From NCBI RefSeq assembly GCF_900110075.1, contig NZ_FOCJ01000002.1:558001-622000 (forward strand): a DNA stretch of 64,000 nt, written 5' to 3'. A model generated the notes under the pieces. It was not told the origin of the DNA, ran no database searches, and worked only from the letters and a program-made list of their open reading frames with translations. A program made the position numbers and the translations under genes. This stretch comes from Paenibacillus sp. OV219 (lineage in GTDB: Bacteria > Bacillota > Bacilli > Paenibacillales > Paenibacillaceae). Every line of letters starts with the position of its first letter. Positions within the stretch are counted from its first letter, which is position 1. Below, one piece after another: positions 27,674-36,328 of the stretch.

Positions 27674-28582
27674 CTAGAGGATTCGTTCACCGAGGAGCGA
27701 GCCAATGAGCTCGACAGCAAGTCTTGCCGTTCTCCCGCTCGGATCAAGCGAAGGATTCAATTCAACAATATCGGCGGAAGTTACTCGCCCGCAGTCGTAC
27801 AGCATCTCCATCGCGAGATGCGCCTCGCGGTAGTTCAATCCGCCTCGGACGGGAGTTCCGGTTCCAGGCGCCTCACCGGGGTCAACACAGTCGATGTCGA
27901 AGCTGACATGGATGCCTTCGGAGCCATACGAGGCAATAGCGATTGCGCGCTCCATGACACGGGCCATGCCGATACGATCAATGTCGTGCATCGTGAAGCA
28001 GCTGATGCCGCTAGCGTATATATTCCGCTTCTCGCCTTCATCAAGCTCGCGGCTGCCGACGAGGACGACGCGCTTGGATTGCAGCTTCGGGTTCTGACCA
28101 TACATATTCGTGAAACGTGTGTCGCCAAGACCGAGACTGGCTGCGAGCGCCATGCCGTGCAGATTTCCTGAAGGTGTCGTCTTGGGTGTATTCATATCGG
28201 CATGCGCATCAATCCAAATGACTCCGAGCTGCTGGATGTGCTGAGTTAAGCCGGCAATTGTGCCGATTGAGATGCTGTGATCGCCGCCGATCGTCAGTGG
28301 AAAGGCGCCGCTCTTGGCGATAGCAAGGACCAATTCGGCAACGTCCTCGTTCATTGTTTGTACGCGGCCCCAGTTGCGCATTCTTTCCATGGAACGGCGA
28401 TCCTTCGATAGCTTCTGCCATTCGAGCGGAGGAAGCAGAGTAGCGGACCTTTTCAGCTGCTTGAGCTTCTCCATTAGCCCAGCTTGCAGGACGGCTTGCG
28501 GCCCGCCGTCTGCACCGGGACGGCTTGCTCCGTGATGGAACGGTACTGGAAGGACGGTGACCGGCTGCCGATGTTTGCTCAT
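27674..28582 (-). CDS. rocF: Arginase
   Basis: Mn2+-dependent hydrolysis of L-arginine to ornithine and urea. It has all three ureohydrolase signatures: TIGGDHSISIGT, WIDAHADMNTP, and SFDIDCVDPGEAPGTGTPVR, which hold the two-metal centre. It also has GNLHGMAL. The protein is 302 aa, the family length. The frame is open 22 codons further upstream, but GGAGGG precedes ATG at 28582. It stands alone here with no other arginine-catabolic genes; agmatinase or formimidoglutamase are less likely given the arginase-type spacing. Confidence 0.9.
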   Translation of the reverse strand: MSKHRQPVTVLPVPFHHGASRPGADGGPQAVLQAGLMEKLKQLKRSATLLPPLEWQKLSKDRRSMERMRNWGRVQTMNEDVAELVLAIAKSGAFPLTIGGDHSISIGTIAGLTQHIQQLGVIWIDAHADMNTPKTTPSGNLHGMALAASLGLGDTRFTNMYGQNPKLQSKRVVLVGSRELDEGEKRNIYASGISCFTMHDIDRIGMARVMERAIAIASYGSEGIHVSFDIDCVDPGEAPGTGTPVRGGLNYREAHLAMEMLYDCGRVTSADIVELNPSLDPSGRTARLAVELIGSLLGERIL

Positions 28583-28683
28583 GTGGAATTCCCTCCTTTT
28601 GCCATACGAGGCAGGCTTGCGATCTGTTTGCTTATATATAGGCGCCAAGAGGGGAGGTCATGACAAACAAGCATGTGAATCCT

Positions 28684-28712
28684 TTAACACGGACGGGAAA
28701 TTGTGTTACGAT
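28684..28712 (+). promoter_or_regulatory. Sigma-A-like promoter upstream of rsmD
   Basis: TTAACA (28684-28689), 17-nt spacer, TACGAT (28707-28712). It lies about 45 bp before the rsmD start in the divergent gap with the arginase gene. Confidence 0.55.
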
Positions 28713-28758
28713 ATTATTTATAAATTGGCAAGCGGAATGAAAGGGGCTTTGGACAGCT

Positions 28759-29361
28759 TTGAGAGTAATTGCAGGGTCGGCGAAAGGCCGGTCTTTAAAA
28801 GCGGTGCCGGGAAAAAACACGAGACCGACAACCGATAAAGTGAAAGAAGCGATATTTAGTATGATTGGCCCGTATTTCGATGGCGGCATGGTGCTCGACC
28901 TGTTCGCAGGTACGGGAGGACTAGGCATTGAGTCATTGAGCAGAGGGATGGAGCGCGGGGTGTTCGTTGATCTGGACGGCGGCAGTATTGAAGTGATCAA
29001 GCATAATGTACAAGCTGCCCGCGTAGCGGAAAATGCGGAGATTTACCGTACAGAAGCGCTTCGTGCGCTGAAAGCGCTGGAGAAGCGAGGACTGCAGTTT
29101 GAGCTTGTTTTTCTGGACCCGCCTTATCGGATGAAGGAAATGGACACGCTGATGGCAGAGCTCGCTGGACGGGGCTTATTGGCGCCTCGCGCGAAAATTG
29201 TCGTCGAGCATGATGCTGAGGTTATCTATCCGGAGTCAATCGAAGGGATCGTCCAGATGAAACGATCGCAATACGGCGATACCGCTGTAACGGTCTATCG
29301 ATATGAGCAAGATGGAGAACAGCAAGGCGAATTCAATGAAGAAACAAGAGATGGCGAATAA
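28759..29361 (+). CDS. rsmD: 16S rRNA (guanine966-N2)-methyltransferase RsmD
   Basis: A 200-residue SAM-dependent methyltransferase that modifies 16S rRNA G966 in the 30S subunit. Motifs are [27 protein letters not shown], the SAM loop [18 protein letters not shown] and the catalytic FLDPPY. The start is TTG 28759 with AAGGGG 11 nt upstream; no ATG fits the conserved N-terminus. It is followed by coaD as in Bacillus (ylbH-ylbI). Confidence 0.93.
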   Translation: MRVIAGSAKGRSLKAVPGKNTRPTTDKVKEAIFSMIGPYFDGGMVLDLFAGTGGLGIESLSRGMERGVFVDLDGGSIEVIKHNVQAARVAENAEIYRTEALRALKALEKRGLQFELVFLDPPYRMKEMDTLMAELAGRGLLAPRAKIVVEHDAEVIYPESIEGIVQMKRSQYGDTAVTVYRYEQDGEQQGEFNEETRDGE

Positions 29362-29390
29362 AGCCAACTGTACATATGGAGGCTAATAAC

Positions 29391-29903
29391 ATGACAGCTA
29401 CAACGAGATTACCCGGGCAGAAGGTGGCTGTATATCCGGGCAGCTTCGATCCTGTTACATGCGGACACTTGGACATCATCCGCCGCGCTGCCAAACAATT
29501 CGATCATTTAATCGTTGCGGTGCTCAACAATACGAGTAAGAATCCGCTCTTCTCGGTGGAGGAACGCAAGGCGCTGCTTGCGGAAGTGACGAAGGATCTG
29601 CCGAATGTGACGATTGACAGCTTCCGCGATCTGCTGGTCAATTTCATGCGCTCAAAGGATGCTCATGTCATTGTCAGAGGAATCCGCTCTGTGACGGATT
29701 TTGAGTATGAGCTGCAGATGGCGTCAACGAACCATCAGCTCGATGGCGAGATCGAGACGATCTTCATGATGACGAATCCGAAGTATTCGTACCTCAGTTC
29801 AAGCATTGTAAAAGAGATCGCGCGTTTCAACGGGAACGTGACGGATCTCGTCCCACCTGTAGTGGCGGAAGCACTGGTGGAGAAGTACACGGACCGTACT
29901 TAG
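29391..29903 (+). CDS. coaD: Phosphopantetheine adenylyltransferase
   Basis: Transfers AMP to 4'-phosphopantetheine, the penultimate step of CoA synthesis. It has the nucleotidyltransferase HxGH-type motif in [35 protein letters not shown], and [11 protein letters not shown]. The protein is 170 aa, slightly longer than most because of a short N-terminal tail. ATG 29391 follows GGAGG; an earlier ATG at 29376 overlaps that ribosome site. Confidence 0.95.
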   Translation: MTATTRLPGQKVAVYPGSFDPVTCGHLDIIRRAAKQFDHLIVAVLNNTSKNPLFSVEERKALLAEVTKDLPNVTIDSFRDLLVNFMRSKDAHVIVRGIRSVTDFEYELQMASTNHQLDGEIETIFMMTNPKYSYLSSSIVKEIARFNGNVTDLVPPVVAEALVEKYTDRT

Positions 29904-29905
29904 CG

Positions 29906-29940
29906 AAAGCGAGCCACGCTTAGTTTAGCGGGTCGCGTTT
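29906..29940. terminator. Probable bidirectional terminator between coaD and ylbJ
   Basis: Imperfect stem from AAAGCGAGCCACGCT to AGCGGGTCGCGTTT around TAGTTT, sited at the converging 3' ends and overlapping the end of ylbJ. The T-tracts are short on both sides. Confidence 0.45.
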
Positions 29941-31176
29941 CGCCCGTGAGGCTATCGTTATGGCTGTGGAGATCATGACGAGAACGGATACGGCGAGTAG
30001 GAACCCAAACAGCAGAACGGGCGTATACGGCCATAGGGAATGCAGATCGCTAGCGCGAATCGTAGCATCCGTGGCAGCGCCTGTTTTTTCTGTTTGCGTG
30101 AAGGCGGGAGCGGCGGTTGGGAAGAGGGCTTGTATGAGCTTGCCGGCAGGCTTCCATGCCAGAAGTGTGATGATGAAAGCGAGCAGGCTTTGAACAAGCC
30201 GAGATGCTGCGAGTCGGGCAAGTGATAAGCCGGAGCCGGTAAGCATGCCGCCGGCTTGTAGGAGTGCGCTTAAGCCGCTCCAGCTCAGCACGGCTGCACA
30301 GCATGCGGCGGTCCAGGGGATACCGCCTGCGAATTTTGTAGTTGCAGCGGCATAAACGCCGATATGGCTCTCTAGAAAAGCAGGGAGTAAGAACGCGGGA
30401 ATATTCTCTGGCATGAGTGGCTGCAAGAGGCGGACAAGAACAGCTGCGAACATCATGAAGCCGCCGATAGCCATTAGCTTGTAGACAGATACAACGACAG
30501 AGTCGCCAAGTGCTTTGCCAAATGTGCGGCCGTCGCGCTTGTTGGCAGCTTGCATTGCTGTAGAGGCACGTCGCAGCAGCGAGGAAGGCGGCGCTTGTTT
30601 GGCGCGTGTATCGTAATTATCTGTTGTTTCTGAATCAGGATTGTTGCGAGTTGAAGCTGGGGCGGACGCAGCTGCAGGAGTGAAGTGCGCTGTAACGAAA
30701 GATGTCAGTAATGCTGATAGCCATACAGCTGCTGCGATAGCCGCGCCAAGCTCCGGGTGATGAAGAAAGCCAGAGCCGACGACGAGCAGCATAAACAGCG
30801 GGCTTGGCATATGCGAGAGTGCGAGCAGTCGCTGGCCTTCAGCGATCGTCACGAGCTTGCTGCGGCGAAGGGAAGCGACGGCTTCAGCGCCAAGCGGGAA
30901 CCCGCCTGTCCAGCCGAGCGCCATGGCGATGCCTGATTCGCCCGGCAGGCGGAATAGCCGCCGCATGAGCGGGTGAAGCAATGTGCCGAGGGCGTGGACA
31001 GCGCCGAAGGTGAGCATGAGCTCAAGCAGTGCAAGGAATGGAAGAAGTCCGGGGAAGACGATATTCCACCAGACAGTTAATCCTTGCAATGAAGCTTGAA
31101 AAGCTTCGTCCGGCCGAATGATGATGGCGGCTACGAGCAGGATGGATAAACAAGCGTACGTAATGGTGCGCGTCAT
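29920..31176 (-). CDS. ylbJ: Sporulation integral membrane protein YlbJ
   Basis: A 418-residue protein with about eight membrane segments and the nucleoside-recognition (Gate) pattern: WWNIVFPGLLPFLALLELML, GWTGGFPLGAEAVASLRRS, and in the second half SVYKLMAIGGFMMFAAVLVR. In B. subtilis ylbJ is a sporulation gene needed for heat-resistant spores. Between the halves is a hydrophilic loop of ~50 residues. ATG 31176 with TGGAGTGAG upstream was chosen over GTG 31185. The upstream minus strand has TCATATT, resembling a sigma-E -35, but the matching -10 is poor. Confidence 0.85.
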   Translation of the reverse strand: MTRTITYACLSILLVAAIIIRPDEAFQASLQGLTVWWNIVFPGLLPFLALLELMLTFGAVHALGTLLHPLMRRLFRLPGESGIAMALGWTGGFPLGAEAVASLRRSKLVTIAEGQRLLALSHMPSPLFMLLVVGSGFLHHPELGAAIAAAVWLSALLTSFVTAHFTPAAASAPASTRNNPDSETTDNYDTRAKQAPPSSLLRRASTAMQAANKRDGRTFGKALGDSVVVSVYKLMAIGGFMMFAAVLVRLLQPLMPENIPAFLLPAFLESHIGVYAAATTKFAGGIPWTAACCAAVLSWSGLSALLQAGGMLTGSGLSLARLAASRLVQSLLAFIITLLAWKPAGKLIQALFPTAAPAFTQTEKTGAATDATIRASDLHSLWPYTPVLLFGFLLAVSVLVMISTAITIASRAKRDPLN

Positions 31177-31195
31177 ACAACTCACTCCATTGCAG

Positions 31196-31249
31196 ATATA
31201 GTGTCTCTGAGTAACTCATATCAGAATATGACAAACAGAGCCACTATAT
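31196..31249. repeat. Inverted repeat between ylbM and ylbJ
   Basis: Arms ATATAGTGTCTCTG and CAGAGCCACTATAT pair at 13 of 14 positions around a 26-nt loop that itself contains CATAT/ATATG. It has no T-tract, so it is more likely an attenuator, operator or mRNA stabiliser than a standard terminator. Confidence 0.6.
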
Positions 31250-31293
31250 TGTTACGCTTGTCTTCTTGCGGTTAGACCAAGCTTATAGCTAGC

Positions 31294-32541
31294 TTAGTCA
31301 ATCGTAATCGGCTTTTCATAGTAATCGCGAAACAGATCGCGAGGCGTTGGGTCTGGCCATCCCAACGCATAGATGGAGGTCGCCTGGATATCAAGCGCCA
31401 AGAAAGGATCATGATCCTGTGCGCGGGCGGCGCTGGTTAGGATCGGCAGCTTCGCCGTCTTGCGCATCCGCTTTAGCAGTTCCTGGCCTCGCTTCGTAAA
31501 ACCGAGCACGCGAATATATTGAATCCCTTCGCGAAGCCTCTCGCGCGATAGCAGTTCCTTCGAGTGCCCGAGCAGTACGGCAAGCAAGGCTCGTTGGAGC
31601 TTCGTGCGGGTGTAGCGCTTCGTCTTCAGTTTGTCCAGCAGCGACTCGAAATGAAGGGCTTCTAGTTCAGGGAGCATTCGTTTGATCCGGTATTCGAGCC
31701 CTTCGCTCATCTCATGATACCTCTCAAGCGCTACAGTTGGCTCGCTCACGAGTTTATGGAACAAAGCCGATTCGTACTGCGCCCAGCTGTTTCGGGCGCG
31801 TCCGAGCGCGTTGTCGCGAAGCAGCAGCTCCAGCGTAGAGGCGGGAACATAAGGCGCTGCATCCGTTGGTGATGCAGCGTCGCCCAAGACGATGCCGCGA
31901 ATCGCAGTTGCGCTCGCAATTTGCGCGTCAGTAATACTTGTCTGCGAGTAGCCGGCCTTCTCGCGACGCACCGTAAAAGGCTCAATCGCGCTGCCAAGCC
32001 GCTCCAGCGCGAGCAAATAATGCAGCCCAAGTGTATTATTGGGCTGCGCAAGCGGAAACGCGGCGGCTTCATCATCGCCCGCGGCCAGCATGAACCGGCG
32101 GACTGCCTCGCTATACGCAGCCGGATAGCTCACGCCGCCGCTGAGGCAATCCGCCATGAGCCCCTCGAATGCCGCGGGCTCATGTGCGAGCTGCCGGGCA
32201 ACCCGCCGCAGCGGCCCGATATCGCCGGCCTCGCTGCCGAAGCAGAGCGCGTCTACGACGCCTGTCGCCTCAAGCAGCGCCACAGCGCCGTAGCCGAACC
32301 ATTCCGCCGCCTGCGTAGAATAGGCGGCGGGCAGTTCAATGACAACGTCGCAGCCGCCGCGTAGCGCCATCTCGGCGCGCGTCCATTTATTCAGCAGCGC
32401 GGGCTCGCCGCGCTGCAGGAAGTGCCCGCTCATCACGGCGATGACAGCATCGCTGTTCGTTATTTTGAGCGATTGCTGTAAATGATAGTGATGACCGTTA
32501 TGAAATGGGTTATACTCGACAATAAGCCCAACTGTCCGCAT
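31294..32541 (-). CDS. tmcAL: tRNA(Met) cytidine acetate ligase TmcAL (YlbM)
   Basis: A 415-residue enzyme that uses ATP and acetate to form N4-acetylcytidine at the wobble base of elongator tRNA-Met. The nucleotidyltransferase-like N-terminus has GLIVEYNPFHNGHHYHLQQS and VIAVMSGHFLQRGEPALLNK. PNNTLGLHYLLALERLGS and YSQTSITDAQIASATAIRG continue the family pattern. ATG 32541 has GGAGGA upstream; the longer reading frame lacks one. In B. subtilis, ylbK and ylbL lie between ylbJ and this gene; here they are absent. Confidence 0.92.
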   Translation of the reverse strand: MRTVGLIVEYNPFHNGHHYHLQQSLKITNSDAVIAVMSGHFLQRGEPALLNKWTRAEMALRGGCDVVIELPAAYSTQAAEWFGYGAVALLEATGVVDALCFGSEAGDIGPLRRVARQLAHEPAAFEGLMADCLSGGVSYPAAYSEAVRRFMLAAGDDEAAAFPLAQPNNTLGLHYLLALERLGSAIEPFTVRREKAGYSQTSITDAQIASATAIRGIVLGDAASPTDAAPYVPASTLELLLRDNALGRARNSWAQYESALFHKLVSEPTVALERYHEMSEGLEYRIKRMLPELEALHFESLLDKLKTKRYTRTKLQRALLAVLLGHSKELLSRERLREGIQYIRVLGFTKRGQELLKRMRKTAKLPILTSAARAQDHDPFLALDIQATSIYALGWPDPTPRDLFRDYYEKPITID

Positions 32542-32646
32542 TGCTATTCCTCCAAAAGTAGGATATATAAGCACAAAACGGTATGCTTTTTCTGGGTGAA
32601 GTTGTAATCGTTTTTGCTTTTGTTATAATATCACGTCGTGAAAATG

Positions 32647-32676
32647 TTGACAAAACTATTCAATAGTCGATATAAT
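32647..32676 (+). promoter_or_regulatory. Sigma-A promoter of yceD-rpmF
   Basis: TTGACA (32647-32652), 18-nt spacer and TATAAT (32671-32676): both hexamers match consensus perfectly. The yceD start is 26 bp downstream. Confidence 0.85.
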
Positions 32677-32702
32677 AAACTTTGTTTGTTTGGAGTGATC
32701 GT

Positions 32703-33212
32703 ATGGAGATTAATGTTCGAGAATTAGCGTCCAAAGGATTGAAGATTTCTTATCAATCAAGCTTGGACACCGACTGGCTGAAGCAAGTTCGTAAAGACAT
32801 CATCAGTACGAGCCCGATGGAAGTCAATATGACCACTTGGGGCGAAGACAGTGTTGCCCATGTGGAGGGAAAGCTGTCCGTCGATGCTGAGCTTGCGTGC
32901 TCACGGTGTTTGGAGCCGACACATACGCATGTTGTCGTTCCGTTTTATGAGCGTTTCAAGCCAGAGTCGAAGCTAACTGGCGATGAAGAAGAGGCCATCA
33001 TTCCAGTGGAGGAAGACAAGCTCGAGCTGGACCCATTTCTTGAAGAAATGCTAATGCTCGCGTTGCCTTTTGTGCCGCTTTGTAAAGAAGACTGTAAGGG
33101 TCTTTGCCACTCCTGTGGCACTAACTTGAATGAGCAAAATTGCGGTTGTTCAACCGATCGTATTGATCCAAGACTCGCCGCCTTGAAAGATTTTTTCAAC
33201 AACGGAGATTAA
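32703..33212 (+). CDS. YceD family protein (DUF177, YlbN-like)
   Basis: A 169-residue cytoplasmic protein, conserved directly upstream of rpmF in most bacteria and linked to 23S rRNA/ribosome assembly. It has LACSRCLEP (first CxxC) and a C-terminal cluster CKEDCKGLCHSCGTNLNEQ that with CGC forms a probable zinc site. The acidic middle is also typical. ATG 32703 follows TGGAGTGATC. It is co-transcribed with rpmF. Confidence 0.88.
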   Translation: MEINVRELASKGLKISYQSSLDTDWLKQVRKDIISTSPMEVNMTTWGEDSVAHVEGKLSVDAELACSRCLEPTHTHVVVPFYERFKPESKLTGDEEEAIIPVEEDKLELDPFLEEMLMLALPFVPLCKEDCKGLCHSCGTNLNEQNCGCSTDRIDPRLAALKDFFNNGD

Positions 33213-33289
33213 GTGAAGGGCTTGCTTAATACTCAATGATGCATTACAATCATGCATCTGCGCCGAATTCTGTTAAGGAGGTGGGAAAC

Positions 33290-33463
33290 ATGGCAGTACC
33301 ACAACGTAGAACGTCCAAAACACGTCGTGACAAACGCCGCACGCATTTCAAACTGGCGGTGCCAGGTATGGTGAAATGTGAGCAATGCGGAGAGTTGAAA
33401 TTGTCTCACCGTGTGTGCAAGGTTTGCGGGACATACAAAGCAAGAGAGATCATCAAGCAATAG
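33290..33463 (+). CDS. rpmF: Ribosomal protein L32
   Basis: A 57-residue large-subunit protein starting [19 protein letters not shown], with a C4 zinc ribbon (CEQCGE ... CKVCGTY). AAGGAGGTG lies 6 nt upstream of ATG 33290; the frame is open further 5' but without homology. Confidence 0.97.
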   Translation: MAVPQRRTSKTRRDKRRTHFKLAVPGMVKCEQCGELKLSHRVCKVCGTYKAREIIKQ

Positions 33464-33476
33464 TTTTAGGCAGATA

Positions 33477-33513
33477 ATAGTACTTCATCCTAAGGGTGAA
33501 GTACTATTTTTTT
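33477..33513 (+). terminator. Rho-independent terminator
   Basis: 14-bp stem (ATAGTACTTCATCC with GGGTGAAGTACTAT, one G·U) and loop TAA, followed by seven T. It ends the yceD-rpmF unit. Confidence 0.92.
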
Positions 33514-33581
33514 ACTTTGTAGAATCGTTGGCTTGCGCCATTTGTCGTGGCCATATTGGACCGCAATTAGGCGACTGAATA

Positions 33582-33629
33582 TTGCGCGATGCTGTTTTCT
33601 TCTATATACTATTAGTACCTGGTTATAAT
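33582..33629 (+). promoter_or_regulatory. fapR operon promoter with FapR operator
   Basis: TTGCGC (33582-33587), 17-nt spacer and TATACT (33605-33610) form the promoter. Immediately downstream, ATTAGTACCTGGTTATAAT (33611-33629) fits the FapR inverted-repeat operator (TTAGTACC...TACTAA type). Its position on the start site implies FapR represses its own operon, relieved by malonyl-CoA. Confidence 0.8.
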
Positions 33630-33689
33630 AGCAGCTTGTAATGGTGTATGATGATAAGCAGAGGTACATACTTAGAACATTAGGCAAAG

Positions 33690-34307
33690 GTGGTGTGTGC
33701 CATCGAACGTCTTCCGAAGAAACAGAGACATCAGCTGCTGCAAAGTTTGATTGAGGACAATCCGTTCATTACGGATCAGGAGCTGACACGTCAACTAAAG
33801 GTTAGTATTCAAACGGTGCGGCTTGACCGGCTAGAGCTCGGCATTCCCGAGCTGCGGGAACGAATGAAGTTAATGGCGGAACGTTCGTATGACCCCGTCC
33901 GTTCACTGCCGCTGCACGAGATAATCGGGGATATTGTAGATTTGCAGCTGGACCACAGCGGCATCTCGCTTTTTGAAATTAAAGAGGAACATGTATTTTC
34001 AAGAACCGGCATTGCCCGCGGACATCATGTCTTTGCTCAGGCGAACTCACTAGCGGTTGCAGTTATTAACGATGAGATTGCGCTCACGGCAACTGCGGAC
34101 ATCAGGTTCGTACGTTCTGTGAAGCTTGGAGAGAAATGCATTGCGAAAGCTTACGTGCGTTCTGGCTCCGGCGGCCGCAGCAAGGCGAAGGTTGAAGTTT
34201 GCTCTTACGTAGGCGATGAGATGGTATTTCAAGGCCATTTCATCATCTTCCGTTCCGCAGGCGAGCCGGTCATCGAGGGAGGAATGAATGGTGCGGATCG
34301 CAATTGA
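33690..34307 (+). CDS. fapR: FapR, malonyl-CoA-responsive repressor of lipid synthesis
   Basis: Global repressor of fatty-acid and phospholipid genes. The N-terminal DeoR-like helix-turn-helix is ITDQELTRQLKVSIQTVRLD; the C-terminal hot-dog domain that binds malonyl-CoA includes EHVFSRTGIARGHHVFAQAN and LTATADIRF. The start is uncertain. GTG 33690 gives 205 aa but leaves the ribosome site AAAGGTGGTG overlapping the start. Homologues align from about residue 5, where an ATC codon (33702) sits 5 nt after that site. The 3' end overlaps plsX by 20 bp. First gene of fapR-plsX-fabH-fabD. Confidence 0.93.
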   Translation: MVCAIERLPKKQRHQLLQSLIEDNPFITDQELTRQLKVSIQTVRLDRLELGIPELRERMKLMAERSYDPVRSLPLHEIIGDIVDLQLDHSGISLFEIKEEHVFSRTGIARGHHVFAQANSLAVAVINDEIALTATADIRFVRSVKLGEKCIAKAYVRSGSGGRSKAKVEVCSYVGDEMVFQGHFIIFRSAGEPVIEGGMNGADRN

Positions 34308-35280
34308 CGCGATGGGAGGCGACCATGCCCCTTCACTAATCGTGCAAGGCGCAGTGGAAGCAGCACTGGAATGGCCGGAGCTCCGAATTATTCTTGTCGG
34401 GGATACGGCGCAGATTGAGAAGCATCTTGGCACGAAGAAGCCTTCCAATATTGAAATCATTCATGCGGATGATGTCATTGGGCCTGAAGATGAACCTGTT
34501 AAAGCCGTTCGGCGGAAGAAAACTTCCTCGATGGTCATGGCTGGTCAGCTCGTGCGGGAAGGTCATGCGGAAGCGATGCTCTCTGCAGGCAATACTGGCG
34601 CGCTGATGACGACAGGACTGCTCGTCGTTGGACGGATGGAAGGCATGGAGCGCCCAGCGCTCGTAACCATGCTGCCGACGATGGATGATGTAGGCTGTCT
34701 CGCGCTTGACCTTGGTGCGAATATGGATGCGAAGCCGGAGCACTTGCTTCAGTATGCCATTATGGGAAGTATTTATCGCAGCAAAATGAACGGCATGGAG
34801 AAGCCTCGGGTTGGGCTGCTTAATGTCGGAACTGAGGCGATGAAAGGGAATGAGCTGACGAAAGCGGCTTACGAGCTGCTGGAATCTGCACCGATCAATT
34901 TTATTGGCAATGTGGAAGCGCGCGATGTGCTGCTCCGCAATTGCGATGTCCTTATTTGTGACGGCTTTGCCGGCAATATTATGCTTAAAGCGATGGAAGG
35001 TACGGCGGGAACGCTATTCAAAGCGATCCGCGACGTATTCACAAGCAGCTTACTAACGAAGCTTGCGGCGGCAATCGTTTTGCCGAGAATGAAGCAGCTT
35101 CGGGGTAAAATGGATTATAAAGAGCATGGCGGCGCGCCGCTGCTTGGCGTGAACGGTCTCGTTGTTAAATGCCACGGCTCTTCGGATGTGAAAGCAGTCA
35201 AAAATGCTGTAAGGCAAGCGAAATTAGCAATTGAGAGCAACTTAATTTCGTCAATCGCAGCTGAAATTAGCAGGAAGTGA
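34288..35280 (+). CDS. plsX: Phosphate acyltransferase PlsX
   Basis: Peripheral membrane enzyme converting acyl-ACP to acyl-phosphate, the first step toward phosphatidic acid via PlsY. The protein is 330 aa. Motifs are IAIDAMGGDHAP, VIGPEDEPVKAVRRKKTSSM, LSAGNTGALMTTGL, LALDLGANMDAKPEHL and CDGFAGNIMLKAMEG. ATG 34288 has GAGGGAGGA upstream within the fapR end. Its place after fapR is conserved in Firmicutes. Confidence 0.96.
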   Translation: MVRIAIDAMGGDHAPSLIVQGAVEAALEWPELRIILVGDTAQIEKHLGTKKPSNIEIIHADDVIGPEDEPVKAVRRKKTSSMVMAGQLVREGHAEAMLSAGNTGALMTTGLLVVGRMEGMERPALVTMLPTMDDVGCLALDLGANMDAKPEHLLQYAIMGSIYRSKMNGMEKPRVGLLNVGTEAMKGNELTKAAYELLESAPINFIGNVEARDVLLRNCDVLICDGFAGNIMLKAMEGTAGTLFKAIRDVFTSSLLTKLAAAIVLPRMKQLRGKMDYKEHGGAPLLGVNGLVVKCHGSSDVKAVKNAVRQAKLAIESNLISSIAAEISRK

Positions 35281-35288
35281 GTGGGACT

Positions 35289-36275
35289 ATGCAACTACAT
35301 CCCGTAGGCATTCTCGGCACGGGCAAATATGTGCCAGAGCGGATTTTGACGAATCAGGAATTGGAACAGATGGTTGAGACGAACGACGAATGGATCGTGT
35401 CGCGGACTGGCATGCGCGAGCGCCGGATTGCAGCTCCTGAGCAAGCAACGTCGGATCTCGCGCTTAACGCCTCCAAGGCGGCGCTGGCAGCTGCCGGCAT
35501 TACAGCAGAGGATCTTGATCTAATCATAGTAGCAACGATTACACCGGATATGTTCTTCCCGTCGACAGCCTGCTTGTTGCAGGAGAAGCTCGGAGCGAAG
35601 AAAGCGGCAGCATTTGACTTGTCGGCTGCTTGTTCCGGTTTCATCTACGGTCTAGCAACAGCTTCGAACATGATCGCAACTGGCATGTATAAGCATGTGC
35701 TCGTAGTCGGCGCGGAGACATTGTCCCGCATTACAGACTATACAGACCGCAACACGTGTATCCTGTTCGGCGATGGCGCAGGCGCGGTTGTGCTTGGTCA
35801 AGTGGCGGAGGGTCGCGGCTTCCAATCGTTTGAGCTTGGCGCTGACGGCGCAGGCGGCGAATTGCTCAAAGTGTGTGCAGGCGGTTCGCGTATACCTTCT
35901 TCTCCGGAGAGTATCGAGAACAAGCAGCACTTCATCTATATGGCGGGCAACGAAGTGTTCAAATTTGCGGTTCGCATCATGGGTAATGCCGCTGAAGAAG
36001 CGCTGCGTAAAGCAGGTATGGACAAAGGGGATATCGATCTCCTGATTCCACATCAAGCGAATATTCGGATCATCAACTCGGCGATTAACCGACTCGATCT
36101 GCCTCCTGAAAAATGTATGATCAACCTTGATAAATACGGCAACGTGTCAGCTGCGTCCATTCCGATTGCACTGGCAGAAGCTGTTGAGCAGAACCGCGTG
36201 AAGGAAGGCGACAAGCTTGTCATGGTTGGCTTCGGCGGCGGTTTGACTTGGGGCGCTTCCGTACTCATTTGGTAA
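35289..36275 (+). CDS. fabH: 3-oxoacyl-ACP synthase III (FabH)
   Basis: Condenses an acyl-CoA primer with malonyl-ACP to start fatty-acid chains; in Gram-positives usually prefers branched primers. The catalytic triad is visible: Cys about 115 in DLSAACSGF, His in IPHQANIRII, and Asn in YGNVSAASIP. The GFGGGLTWG end is typical. ATG 35289 has AGGAAGTGAG upstream; an in-frame GTG at 35277 is an alternative. Length 328 aa. Confidence 0.96.
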   Translation: MQLHPVGILGTGKYVPERILTNQELEQMVETNDEWIVSRTGMRERRIAAPEQATSDLALNASKAALAAAGITAEDLDLIIVATITPDMFFPSTACLLQEKLGAKKAAAFDLSAACSGFIYGLATASNMIATGMYKHVLVVGAETLSRITDYTDRNTCILFGDGAGAVVLGQVAEGRGFQSFELGADGAGGELLKVCAGGSRIPSSPESIENKQHFIYMAGNEVFKFAVRIMGNAAEEALRKAGMDKGDIDLLIPHQANIRIINSAINRLDLPPEKCMINLDKYGNVSAASIPIALAEAVEQNRVKEGDKLVMVGFGGGLTWGASVLIW

Positions 36276-36328
36276 ATTATTCTTTCATTATTAGTGTTCG
36301 AAAATAGCCAGTTCGGAGGTGCAATGGT

